Assembly (NCBI GenBank): GCA_964020155.1
Contig: OZ026563.1
Location: forward strand, 1,957,548-2,021,547
Length of the DNA stretch: 64,000 nucleotides
Direction: 5' to 3'
Source of the DNA: Chondrilla cf. caribensis
Taxonomy: Eukaryota > Porifera > Demospongiae > Chondrillida > Chondrillidae
Part shown: in pieces, positions 32,160 through 44,390 of the stretch
Layout: each line of letters begins with the position of its first letter
Numbering within the stretch: position 1 is the first letter of the stretch
Notes under the pieces: model-generated
Seen by the model: the letters and a program-made list of their open reading frames with translations, nothing else
The model's database searches: none
What the model was told of the DNA's origin: nothing
Position numbers and translations under genes: made by a program

Positions 32160-34825
32160 TCAAGCTACTCGAATGTACAGCTTCACACTTCTAGTAGCTG
32201 TAGCGTCACCCCAGTTGTTGTCTTGCTGACACCACCTCATCTCCACATCATCACTGATGGTCTTTCCCAGTTTCTTCTTGAACCAAGGTTGGTCAGGATT
32301 GTCACAACAAGTGGAACCCAATGCACAGGAAGCACCAGAACTGTCCCACAACTGATCAGGGTAGAGGTGGTTATACATGAAGCTATTTCCACTAGGATTT
32401 CCAGAATCACAATAGTAGTCATTTTGAATGAAGTTTGGTGGAGTAGCTGTAGTCCCTAGTCTAGTACAAGGACAGTTGTTCCTGCGTAACCCACTGTGTG
32501 TTGGGTTAGCATTTAGTCCTACAGCATAAGTCCAGAGATGATTTCTTGGTGATTTTCCATGAGTTATGGATATCCCATATACATAGTTGATGGTATCTGG
32601 AGTTGAAGATGCCCTTGAATGATAAAATCCATTTGGATGACCGTATTGGTATGCTTCAATCATTCCACACACTTCAGTGTAGTTGTGTCCACAAGAGTTG
32701 AAGTAAACTGAAGTACAACCCTGCTGTACATTCCTCCTACAGTACCACGTTCCATTAGCTTGAAACCTCCGTAGTGGTTGCAGACACACATCCCTTTCAC
32801 TCATATTAAAGTACCCGGTCCTCATCCAGACCCCTTCTCCACAGTGAGGGTGTCCATTCAGGTAGCAATATACTCTACTAACAGTGTTGTCAGTTTGGTT
32901 TCTTATCCAGTAAAGCCCATCAGGTCTCCCCACTGGTATGTCAGCACAGCTCTCAGCTGGGTTCCCTCTGGTGTATCCTATTGTAGGGTTACACCTTGTT
33001 GTTCCTGGTGTGTTGGACCTGTTATTGAGTTCCTCCACAATGATGTCCTTCAACTTGTAATATAGTTCAGTTTTGATGAGTCGTTCAACATTGCTGTCCA
33101 GAGTGGTTATTCCTGGAGGTCCTGGAGGACCAGGAGGACCTTGTGGACCTCTTGGACCACGGCTACCATCAATTCCTTGTCTTCCTGGTGGTCCTTGAGG
33201 ACCTGAGTATTCCAAAGCAATATGTGACTGAAGAGTTTTGCTATACAATGTACTCACTGGAAAACAGTATATATATATGCAGTACATGGGCATGTGTAAA
33301 GTACAACGACCCACATGTATAGGTAGTACCATCAGTTAGTATACCCGTAGATACAGGTATGTGTCAGACTGTTTTGTCAATTACATGAGCATTTTATATA
33401 CAGTGGAAAGAGAAACTCTCCCCCACAAGGAATAATATCATATCTACAGTAACTAGTCCCTTTTACATTAGAGTTTTAAAGCAGTTCGTAAAGCACTTTA
33501 AACTCTAATCGCTTTAACTTGCGAGTGTGTAAATGCATTATAGTGATTACGAAATTGACTCAAGTAAACCACCTACAGAGGTGGTTTAAAGTCAGTTTAA
33601 AATGAAGCACTTCGGGTGTAAATGATTTTTGCAGATTATATTAGTTTAAAAGCAGATAATGGAGTATTTTGGTAGGTTATTGCGCTTTATAATCTTCTAT
33701 CCGTTATGTTAGACTCATTAAAGTTGTACCCATAAGCATGACAGCGAAAGTGAACTTATGTAGCTTAAAATTGACATAGCTGCTTCCTGCTGTAAAATAT
33801 TAACATAAAAGGTATTCTGTTGTTGGCTGACCCTTCAATTACGAAGAATAACTAGTGACATTAAGGAAAAGAAGACAAAATGTGAGTATCATCAGTTATT
33901 TGGATCTGAAACTCCAGTATTTAGCAGAGACTTCATGGAAACCAAATTAAATTGTTCAGTTCACCAGTTGCAGAAATGATTTAACAGAATCACTTTTAAG
34001 ATTACTGTAGTGTAAAAGGGGCTACTGACTATATTTGCCATAACTATACATTTCAACAGGTTATACTAAGTTCCAGTTCAGTGTCCCATGAGATGTGGTA
34101 TGTGATTCTACTGTAGTACATACAGTGCACCCTAACCTGGTAGTCCTTGATTTCCTCTTACTCCAATTGGCCCTTCCACTCCTTGAAGACCATGTGGTCC
34201 AGATGGTCCTGAAGAAGAATAGGAAGTGATTCATATCGTTTCCTCTTATGCCAACCTGACAACTCTCCTCTCAGTCCAACCTCTCAACTCTCCTCTCAGT
34301 CCAACCTCTCAACTCTCCTCTCAGTCCAACCTCTCAACTCTCCTCTCAGTCCAACCTCTCAACTCTCCTCTCAGTCCAACCTCTCAACTCTCCTCTCAAT
34401 CCAACGTCTCAACTCTCCTCTCAGTCCAACCTCTCAACTCTCCTCTCAGTCCAACCTCTCAACTCTCCTCTCAGTCCAACCTCTCAACTCTCCTCTCAGT
34501 TCAACCTCTCAACTCCCCTCTCAGTCCAACCTCTCAACTCTCCTCTCAATTCAATCTTTATTACTCTTATTCTGTTGTACTAACCTCTTGGTCCACGGTC
34601 TCCTCTAGGACCTGCTGGTCCCTCAGGTCCCTGTTGTCCAGGAGGACCAGGTGGTCCTGCTGTTCCCTGAGGTCCAACAGGTCCATCTCGTCCGTCACGT
34701 CCTGGTACTCCTCTGAATGTGAACTGCAGTTCAGTGACATTGTTGGCCTCAAATGTGGTCTGTGTCTGACCCAGTTGTAGGCATTGAGTGAAGAAGATGA
34801 AGAGAACTGTTTGAAGGACAACCAT
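32160..34825 (-). CDS. Ficolin-like collagen/fibrinogen-related protein, array copy 9 (intact)
   Basis: Exons 34825-34585 (241 bp, long form), 34208-34137 (72 bp), 33202-32160; 451 residues. Variable spots: [43 protein letters not shown]. In the conserved [12 protein letters not shown] segment Tyr is replaced by Cys (NSCGHN), adding an odd Cys. Exon 1 reads QTQTTFEAN instead of QTQTAFEAN, as in copy 8. Intron 2 carries an AGCCCC MITE. Promoter is class B. Confidence 0.9.
33455..34023. mobile_element. AGCCCC-family MITE, intron 2 of copy 9
   Basis: Left end AGTCCCTTTTACATTAGAG, right end TAGTGTAAAAGGGGCT, flanked by ACT (33452-33454, 34024-34026). 569 bp, the clearest complete member. Confidence 0.85.
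34253..34555. repeat. Intron-1 minisatellite, 25-bp unit, copy 9
   Basis: About twelve highly uniform units, suggesting recent expansion or homogenisation. Confidence 0.92.
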
Positions 34826-34905
34826 GACTTGTAGTATCAGAATTCTCTCCACTAGCTGGAATGATCACAGGATGTGGTTTGTGTATGCAACATCATTAGT
34901 AGATA

Positions 34906-34913
34906 CTTTTATA
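34906..34913 (-). promoter_or_regulatory. TATA box, copy 9 (class B)
   Basis: TATAAAAG on the - strand about 82 bp above the ATG at 34825. Confidence 0.6.
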
Positions 34914-36087
34914 CTATTCTTTAACTGATCCATGTAGCACTAATGTAGGATAAATACCTTTTAAGGGTATTACTGAAGTATGTATCTGTACAACTACGCT
35001 GCATTAATTGATACTATACTTAGTATCATCGTTGGGAGTTTGCAAGACAGAATATAACTAGTACGTATATCGTACAGTATGTAGTTGGTTGATGTACTGT
35101 ACATATTATAGTCTGTATTGTTGATATGTACCATGTAGTTGTGGCTGCATGTCCTCCAAACTGGGCTGTACTGGAATGTGTGCGACATGTACTTGTCAAA
35201 ACTTAGTGTACCTAAGTTGTATGGGGTGACATTCCTCATTTGTAGTGTGGAGGCTGGTGTGTTTTCCTATGAACATTGTATGATGTATGACATTCAGTTA
35301 AACCGCCCTTGTGGGTTCAATCAGAGAGACCTGTTTAAAGGACAACCTTGGCTTGGAGCATCAGTGTAGCACAAATAATGCATTTGTACACACACAGGCC
35401 ATGTTCCCAATCACAAGCCTGTTAGGGTGTGTGGTTAGTCCAATTGAAGGAGAAGAGAAGGTACATAATCCGTATATAGCATGGGTCATTGGTGAAGTTC
35501 ACCAGACAGGTGTACTTGCATGATGTGTGTACTCTATTTTATTATCAGAATGTTTTCTCAGGGTAAGTTTGTATTCAAGTGTGGTACCTCCCACCTCATG
35601 TAAAATGGTTGAATATGGGACAATAATTGTAAGTTATGAAATTAGAGGAAAATTGTCTGTTTCCAATTGAGTGTTGTTGTTCCTGTTAGAGGTTGACTTG
35701 TATACAGAGAGCACTGGGAGCATGACATCTGCACAGATGTACCAAACTTGAGTAATTTGTATGATTACGTATTGGTCAATGTACTTACATTACATATTGT
35801 GGTTAACTGTCAGTGGAGATGCTCATGGAGGGGCTCTGTGGATCCCCTAACATACACATAAATTGGTTCTAATCTCACTCTGGAGTTGAGACACTACCTT
35901 CCCCACAGTACTCATAGAGACCTGTACAGGAACCACCTACTACACATAAGTGTCAACAGTAATGATGCTTTCTTAGTGAGAGAAACAATTGTTACATGCG
36001 TACCCTCTGTTATGTATACTTTACCAATGTTGAAAGCATTTTTTCGAAGGAGCACTTACGTTAGTCAATGTATTGTGTAGTATAAAT

Positions 36088-37060
36088 CATAGTTGCCAAC
36101 CTTTGAAACTTACCTTCAGGGACACTTATGTATCTACCGTACCTAGCTATGTGCTGTGGCCAAAATGGCTCAACGAATATATGCAGGTTTAGTATCAAAC
36201 ACCTTCCATTTCGTAATGCACATTTCCATTATAAAAGGAATCAGGCTTGGGTCCACAAATTTGCAAACCCACAAAGATCAAAGGGAGATCAAAGCATGTT
36301 TACACATTCAAAACACAAAACAAATAACAATAATCAATGTGTTCAATAAATTTGCAGCTGTTGCAGCTGATGCCTCATTGGGTTTACAAATTTGTGGACC
36401 CAAGCCTGATTCCTTTTATAATGGAAATGTACATTACAAAATGGAAGGTGTTATCATTGCTTGTGCTTGATAAATAGCTGTGAAAGTAGTCTTGAGCCTT
36501 GCTGAATATCATATTGCATTTAGTATGAAATGATTCGTTGAATGTATCACAAATGTAGATAAGTATGAAGAATCATAGGTTTTTCTCTAGTATCTATGGA
36601 AGAACATAATCAGCCAGTTTATGACGTCATATTGCAAATGGCTGTCAACACACAGGCGAATTGAAAAGCCACGATTTTAGAGGGATAACTAGATGTTATG
36701 CTCCATAGGAATGTAATACTGAGTTTTTACCTCGTTACATTGATGAATTGACGACGAAGAACCTGCGCAAGTCTTTCCAAGAGCTTTAAAATTGTTGCAT
36801 TGATTGCCGAACACTGCCGAACAGACTAAATATTCCTTCTACTAGAGAATGACTATTGACGATGAAACAGCTAAATAGGATCGAAGCGCTTGTTTGTCAA
36901 TTATTATGGCACTTCTAAGGACGATTTGAATAAAGACAATAGGATTTTGCACCTGTGGTTTACTGTTGATAAATCCGGGACATTTCACCAATCCGTGTGG
37001 GACATGTTACCACTGAAAAAATCCGTGAATGTCCCGGATTCGGGACAGTTGGCAACTATG
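36088..37060. mobile_element. 973-bp TIR element with internal inverted repeat
   Basis: Ends CATAGTTGCCAAC and GTTGGCAACTATG are perfect complements, flanked by ATAAAT (36082-36087, 37061-37066). The undisturbed site GTATAAATGGTAGAAATAA is found near 18170. Inside, two 73-bp arms (36199-36271, 36379-36451) are nearly perfect inverted repeats. Subterminal GTCCCGGATTCGGGACAG motifs sit near the right end. No transposase recognised, so the superfamily is open. Confidence 0.82.
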
Positions 37061-38572
37061 ATAAATGGTAGAAATAATTTTACTTGTTTTGTCACTTTTG
37101 TTGTTTTATTTCAATTGTTATGCATTGATTCTGTCTTTAAGCATAAAAACCTCCTCATCTGGAGGTCACAGGTTAGACTCTCACAACTGCTGATATGTAA
37201 AAGGTTCACACTCATCCACTCTATACAGGTGATTGACTGCACTGATTGTCACCTTATCTATATTACTATTATGTAATCATGCACTGTCACATGCTCGTCA
37301 CATGACACAACTCCATATATTTACCAAGCTGAAGAGCAAGACAGCTAATTGCATTGCTGAGACAGTGGGTGCTTGTGTGTATGTATACGTATATATGTAC
37401 TGTATATATACGTATCTGTAGCATTCAATTTTTGACACCTTGATTGCACAAGAGTTACACAGACTGCTACATAGCTATTCCTAGACAGTGATTCAGGTCC
37501 ACCAGTTGCCTCAATCATCTTTGAAACACGACACAATAGCCACCCAGCAAAATTTGAGTTGCTGATACAAAGTCTGGATCGATCAGCAACAGGACATGTA
37601 AATGTGTAGAGCAAGGTGTAAACATAACATGTGTAAGTGTACTTTCTGGTCATCTGCTCAAAATACTTACGGAGATTCTCGCTGCATATTATGTTCTTTA
37701 CTGGCTACTACAGTCCAGCTCATCTGAAGCTTCAGGTTGACCAGTAAATGCAATGGAACCAGCCATTCTCTCATCACATACCACTGTACACATTACATGT
37801 TGTAATGTATCCTAATAATATGCACTTGTATGCTTTCAAGTGAGGCTTTGCATTTTACTGTATATCCTAGTTACAGTAGAACCACACAATTGAGACCACC
37901 CAGGTGACCAGTTAATGTGTTCTCATTTGTGGGGTGGTCCTAATTCTAATGTTGATTGAAAGTGTAAGGTATCATCTATAGTAGGAATGTTCAGGATTAG
38001 AAGTAGTCCTATTACAGGAGTAGTCTACTTAGCGGGGTAATATTCATGTGAAGTTCTTCAATTTGAATCTAATTTGAATTATCTTATCATTAAAGCTGCT
38101 AATACCTAATATTATTACATCCTATTGGAGTCATGCACTATAATACGTACATGTGACATGTTATTTATCACATCTCTTCATTATTTGAACTCTTTGAAGG
38201 AGTTGAGGCTGACTGCTGTGTTTACAGCAATACTACAATAGCAGTAGTGGGTGCACAGTCACATGTTTATCATGTGACTATCAATAAATGTACTTTGTTG
38301 TGTATCTTGTTATTATGAATTGACTCCACAAGTGATGTGGATTGTATATCACTGCCTATGTAGTCATGCACTATACATGTGACATGTCATTCATCACATC
38401 TCTTCATTATTTGAACTCAGATGTACAGACTAAACCTCAAGTTCGATAAATGATCCTAATGTTAGTGTAGTACTAAGTGTAGGTGATGGTCCTAGTTGAC
38501 CATGTGTAATGTTCCCCAGTAACGAGTGTTGTCTAATGAACTATCTATGGTGTACGTATGCAATGAGTGATT

Positions 38573-41500
38573 TCAAGCTACTCGAATGTACATCTCCACA
38601 CTTCTGGTAGCTGTAGCCTCTTGCCAGCCATCATGCTGACACCACCTCATCTCCACATCATCACTGATGGTCTTTCCCAGTTTCTTCTTGAACCAAGGTT
38701 GGTCAGGATTGTCACAACAAGTGGAACCCAATACACAGGAAGCACCAGAACTGTCCCACAACTGATCAGGGTAGAGGTGGTAATCAATGTAGCTATTTCC
38801 AACAGGATTTCCAGAATCACAATAATAATCATTTTGAATGAAGTTTGGTAGAGTAGCTGTAGTCCCTAGACTAGTACAAGGGCAGTTGGCCCCGCGCGAT
38901 CCACGGTTTGTTGGGTCAGCATATAATCCTACAGCATAAGTCCAGAGATGATTTCTTGGTGATTTTCCATGAGTTATAGAAATCCCATATACGTAGTTGA
39001 TGGTATCTGGAGTTGAAGATGCCCTTGAATAATAAAATCCATTTGGTGCACCGTACTGGTATGCTTCAACCATTCCACACACTTCAGTGTACTTGTGTCC
39101 ATAAGAGTTGAAGTAAACTGAAGTACAACCCCATGATCCATTCCTACTACAGTACCACTTTCTGTTAGCTTGAAACCTCCGTAGTGGTTGTGGACACACA
39201 TCCCTTTCACTCATATTAAAGTACCCGGTCCTCATCCAGACCCCTTCTCCACAGTGAGGGTGTCCATTCAGGTAGCAATACACTCTACTAACATTGTTGT
39301 CAGTTTGGTTTCTTATCCAGTAAAGCCCATCAGGTCTCCTCACTGGTATGTCAGCACAGCTCTCAGCAGGGTTCCCTCTGGTGTTTCCTATTGTAGGATT
39401 ACACCTTGTTGTTCCTAGTGTGTTGGACCTGTTGTTGATTTCCTCCACAATGATGTCCTTTAACTTGTAATATAGTTCAGTTTTAATGAGTCGTTCAACA
39501 TTGCTGTCCAGAGTGGTTACTCCCGGAGGTCCCGGAGGACCAGGAGGACCTTGTGCACCTCGTGGACCACGACCTCCCTCAATTCCTTGTCTTCCTGGTG
39601 GTCCTTGAGGACCTGAGCATTGCAAAACAATATTTGACTGAAGAGGTTTGCTATACAATGTACTTACTGTAATACCGTATATAGTATACAGTACAGTACA
39701 GTACAGCATACGGTACATGGGCATGTGTACAGTATAATGAGCCACATGTATAGGCAGTATCATCCGTTAGTATACCCATACATGCTGGTATGTGTCAGAC
39801 TGTTTTGTCACAAGCACACAAGCATTTTATATGCAGTGGAAAGAGAAACTCTCCCCCACAATAATTATATTATATCTACAGTAACTAGCACCTTTTGCAC
39901 TAGAGCTTTAAAGCAGTTCATAAAGCACTTTAAACTCTAATCGCTTTAACTCGCGAGTATGTAAATGCATTATAGTGATTACGAAACTGACTCAAGTAGA
40001 CCACCTACGGAGGTGGTTTGAAGTCAGTTTGAAATGAAGCGCTTTTGGATGTAAATGATTTTTGCAGATTATATTAGTTTAAAAGCAGATAATGGAGTAT
40101 TTTGGTATGTTGTTGCACTCTATAATCTTCTATCCATTATGTTAGACTCATTAAAGTTGTACCTATAAGCATGACAGCGAAAATGAACTTTTGTAGCTTA
40201 AAATTGAAATAGTCGCTTCCTGCTGTATAATATTAACATAAAAGGTATTCGGTTGTTGGCTAACCCTTCAATTACGACGAATAACTAGTGACATTAAGGA
40301 AAAGAAGACAAATGTGGGTATTATGAGTTATTTGGATCTTAAACTTCAGTATTTAACAGAGACTTCGTGGAAACCGAATTAAATTGTTGAGTTAACCAGT
40401 TGCAGAAGCGACTTAACTGAATCGCTTTAAGATTGCTGTAGTATAATAGGGGCTACTGACTATATTTGCCGTAACTATACATTTTAACAGGTTATACTAA
40501 GTTCCTGTTCAGTGTCCCATGAGTTGTGGTATGTGATTCTACTGTAGTACAGTACACCCTAACCTGGTAGTCCTTGATTTCCTCTTACTCCAATTGGCCC
40601 TTCCAATCCTTGAGGACCACGTGGTCCAGATGGTCCTGAAATAGAAAATGATTCATATCATTTCCTCTTATGCCAACCTGTCAATTTTCCTCTCAGTCCA
40701 ACCTCTCAACTCTCCTCTCAGTCCAACCTCCCAACTCTCCTCTCAGTTCAACCTCCCAACTCTCCTCTCCGTTCAACCTCTCAACTCTCCTCTCAGTCAA
40801 ACCTCTCAACTCTCCTCTCAGTCCAACCTCCCAACTCTCCTCTCAGTTCAACCTCTCAACTCTCCTCTCAGTCCAACCTCCCAACTCTCCTCTCAGTTCA
40901 ACCTCTCAACTCTCCTCTCAGTCCAACCTCTCAACTCTCCTCTCAGTCCAGCCTCTCAACTCTCCTCTCAGTCAAACCTCTCAACTCTCCTCTCAGTCCA
41001 ACCTCCCAACTCTCCTCTCAGTTCAACCTCCCAACTCTCCTCTCCGTTCAACCTCTCAACTCTCCTCTCAGTCAAACCTCTCAACTCTCCTCTCAGTCCA
41101 ACCTCCCAACTCTCCTCTCAGTTCAACCTCTCAACTCTCCTCTCAGTCCAACCTCCCAACTCTCCTCTCAGTTCAACCTCTCTACTCTCCTCTCAGTCCA
41201 ACCTCTCTACTCTCCTCTCAGTCCAACCTCTCAACTCTCCTCTCAATTCAACCTGTCAACTTTCCTCTCAGTTCAACCTCTCAACTCTCCTCTCAGTCCA
41301 ACCTCTCAACTCTCCTCTCAGTCCAACCTTCATTACTCTTATTCTGTTGTACTAACCTCTAGGTCCACAGTCTCCTCTAGGACCTGCTGGTCCCTCAGGT
41401 CCCTGTTGTCCAGGAGGACCAGGTGGTCCTGCTGTTCCCTGAGGTCCAACAGGTCCATCTCGTCCGTCACGTCCCGGCACTCCTCTGAATGTGAACTGCA

Positions 41501-41597
41501 GTTCAGTGACATTGTTGGCCTCAAATGCAGTCTGTGTCTGTCCCAGTTGTAGGCATTGAGTGAATAAGATGAAGAGAACTGTTTGAAGGACAACCAT
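38573..41597 (-). CDS. Ficolin-like collagen/fibrinogen-related protein, array copy 10 (intact)
   Basis: Exons 41597-41357 (241 bp, long form), 40635-40564 (72 bp), 39612-38573; 450 residues. Variable spots: NGSWG (also destroying the usual Val), [42 protein letters not shown] is HKYTE here, removing one N-glycosylation site. The collagen part of exon 1 reads GDCGPRG, so an extra Cys sits in a Y position of the helix and could crosslink chains. Intron 1 has the longest minisatellite of the array; intron 2 has an AGCCCC MITE. The class B promoter has a weakened TATA (TACAAAAG). Confidence 0.88.
39897..40454. mobile_element. AGCCCC-family MITE, intron 2 of copy 10
   Basis: Ends AGCACCTTTTGCACTAGAGC and TAGTATAATAGGGGCT, flanked by ACT (39894-39896, 40455-40457). 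558 bp. Confidence 0.83.
40673..41330. repeat. Intron-1 minisatellite, 25-bp unit, copy 10 (largest)
   Basis: About 26 units. Blocks of several units recur in the same order (for example around 40700-40900 and 40980-41160), so higher-order duplication has occurred. Since 25 is not a multiple of 3, all three frames encode the same 25-residue repeat and stay open; this is not a gene. Confidence 0.93.
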
Positions 41598-43167
41598 GGC
41601 TTGTAGTATCAGAATTCCCTCCACTAGCTGGAATGATCACAGGATGTGGTTTGTGTATGCAGCATCAGTAGTAGATACTTTTGTACTATTCTTTAACTGA
41701 TCCATGTAGCACTAATGTAGGATAATACCTTCTAAGGGTATTACTAAAGTATGTATCTGTACAACTATGTTGCATAAATTGATACTATACATAGTATGAT
41801 CCTTGGGAGCTTGCAAGACAGAATATTACTAGTACGTACGTATACCGTACAGTATGTAGTTGGTTGATGTACTGTACGTATTATAATCTGTATTGTAGTA
41901 TGTACTCTTTATATGTACCATGTAGCCGAGGTACTGGGCTGTACTGGAATGTGTGTATGACATGTACTTGTCAAAGTTAGTGTACATATGTTGTATGGGG
42001 TGACATTTCTCAGTTGTAGTGTGGAGCCTGGTGTGTTTTCCTATGAACATTGTATGATGTATGCCATTCAGTTGTACCACCCTTGTGGGTTCAATCAGAG
42101 AGACCTGTTTGAAGGACAACCTTGGCTTGGAGCATCAGTGGAGCACAAATAATTCATACACACACAGGCCATGTTCCCAAATCACAAGCCTGTTATGGTG
42201 TGTGGTTAGTCCAAGTGAAGGAGAAGAGAAGTGCATAATCCGTGTATAGTATGGGTCATTGGTGAAGTTCACCAGACAGGTGTACTTGCATGATGTACGT
42301 ATGTACTCTATTTTATATTATCAGAATGTTTTCTCAGGGAAGGTTTGTATTCAAGTGTGATACCTCCCACCTGGAAAATAATTGTAAAATGATTGAATAT
42401 GGGATAATAATTATAGTATATAATTAGAGGAAAATTAGCTGCTACCAATTGAGTGTTGTTGTTCCTGTTAGAGGTTGGCATGTATACAGAGAGCACTGGG
42501 AGCATGACGTCTGCACAGATGTACCAATCTCGAGTGATTTGTATGATTACGTATTGGTCAATGTACTTACAGTACATATTGTGGTTAACTGTAAGTGGAG
42601 ATGCTCATGGTGGGGCTCTGTGGATTGCCTAACATACACATAAATTGTTTCTAATCTCACTCTGGAGTTGAGACACTACTACCTCTACAGTACTCATAGT
42701 GACCTGTACAGGAACCACCTACTGCACACAAGTATCAACAGTAATGGTCCTTTCTTAGTGAGAGAAACCATTGTTGCATATTTTACTCCTGTTATGTATA
42801 CTTTACCAATGTTGAAAGCATTTTATTGAAGGAGCACTTACGTTAGTCAATGTATTGTGTAGTGTAAATGACAGAAATAATTGTACTAATTGTTATGCAT
42901 TGATTCTGTTTTCAAGTATAAAAACATCCTCATCTGTAGGTCACAGGTTAGAATCTCACAACTGTTGATATGTAAAAGGTTCACACTCATCCACTCTATA
43001 CAGGTGATTGACTTCACTAATTGTCACCTTATCTATATTATTATTATGTAATCATGCACTGTCATATGCTCGTCACATGATGCAACTCCATATTTGCCAA
43101 GATGAAGAGCAAGGCAGCTAATTGCATTGCTGAGACAGTGGGTGCTTGTGTGTATGTACATATATAT

Positions 43168-44390
43168 CAGGGGCGCCGGAACCGGTCCGGCAGGTCCGGC
43201 AGGCGCCGGATCAATGTTAGTCAGAGAGACAAATTTGATAGAAATGAAGGATAGACATTTTAAGCAAGATTCTGACTTGGGGGGGCACTAACCAAATCTT
43301 AACCAGCTATATGTAATCTGAATGGTTTTAATCATGGGTCAGATCTAGAGGACGGAATTTCTGGAAAGAAGTGCTAGGCAGTGACACTCCTGGCTCCACT
43401 TACCCACCCGGCCGGGCTTCTTGTTGCGACGACCATTTATATTGAATTATTGCGCAACCACCATAGACAATAATACAAAAGTCTTCGTCTATGGGCAAAT
43501 GGCCGCGAGTACTAGTTCTGCTTCAGCACACGCTAGCAAGTCTTCTGCACAGGTCCCTGTGAAGTTTCATCCACCGAAGGGCTACGAGTTTCAGGTTCAC
43601 ACGTTTGGGACCAAGGGCGAGAAGCGTTCGTTCAGATACGAGTGGTGCGTGAAGTATGATTGGCTGCACTATGACTGCACTGCCAACGCTGCTTTCTGCC
43701 ATCTCTGTATGACAATAGAGCTCGAGAAAAGGTTCGGATCATGTAGGAAGAACGACTCCCCAGCGCCGTTGTATTCTACAACAAGATTAGGATTAGGGCT
43801 AGTTTGTAAATTACATCAGTGCAAGAACGATCCCCAGCGCCGTTGTATTCTACGACGAGGTTAGGGTTAGCTTGTGAATTATATCAGTGCATATTAAAGA
43901 TCTTTCACATAATTCACAAGAATATAATTTCAACGGCGCTGGGGGGTCGTTCTTCCTACATGATCCAAAGGTTCCTAGCCAGCACGAAACGCGATCCTGC
44001 TTTCATTGCCAAGGGTACCATGAGTGTTTTCTTTTCTGTAAGGATGCTTGTACTACTCTTGCTTGATATGTACTACTGCTTGCTTGTACTACTGATGCTT
44101 GATGTACTACTCTTCCACTGTATTTCCCAGTTATGACGCGTTAAAAAATGACTTTTTTTGCTTAAACTGCATGCATTATATGTAAGAGCAATTGGCAATG
44201 CACTATCACACATACACACATGGATACCTCAAAATTGCTTTGAAAACACTTGCAGAAAGCCTAATATCCCAAAAATTTTCCAGAGGGGCATGCCCCCAGA
44301 CCCCCCTACAAAGGGGTGCTCCAGGCACTACACATGCTTTGCCCTTTGCTACATCTGCCAGACCAATGCCAAATACCTTCCGGCGCCCTG
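43168..44390 (+). mobile_element. hAT-like element with TTF-type zinc finger transposase remnant
   Basis: Ends CAGGGGCGCCGGAACCGG and (inverted) CAGGGCGCCGGAAGGTATTT, inserted in a TA-rich tract so the target duplication is not certain. ATG at 43499 opens MAASTSSASAHASKSSA, then FRYEWCVKYDWLHYDCTANA and AFCHLCM; after a nested insertion the reading resumes as STKRDPAFIAKGT. This is the N-terminal TTF-type zinc finger of many animal hAT transposases. The catalytic region is missing. Confidence 0.8.
43736..43966. mobile_element. 231-bp MITE nested in the hAT-like coding region
   Basis: Ends GGATCATGTAGGAAGAACGA and its complement, flanked by AAAGGTTC on both sides (43728-43735, 43967-43974). 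The 8-bp duplication indicates hAT mobilisation. It splits the TTF zinc finger reading frame. A CCCCAGCGCCGTTGTATTCT segment is repeated inside. Confidence 0.9.

Larger units (their letters stand above)
34826..38572. repeat. Class B spacer between copies 9 and 10 (with a 973-bp insertion)
   Basis: Carries the three + strand ORF relics (near 35255-35370, 35690-35860 and 35886-36080), a TIR element at 36088-37060, the - strand relic (37420-37780) and, from about 38200, a class A-like end with the CACATG hairpin and AATAAA. It is therefore itself a B/A hybrid. No intact gene. Confidence 0.75.

Noticed and set aside
36128..36470. Two overlapping + strand ORFs inside the 973-bp element
   Set aside because: They run through the internal inverted repeat and show no protein similarity I can recognise; probably non-coding.
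40648..41362. Reading frames of up to 235 codons with repeated [20 protein letters not shown]
   Set aside because: The 25-bp minisatellite lies in intron 1 of the - strand gene. A 25-bp unit without stops opens all three frames, and the same frames shift and break in other copies.
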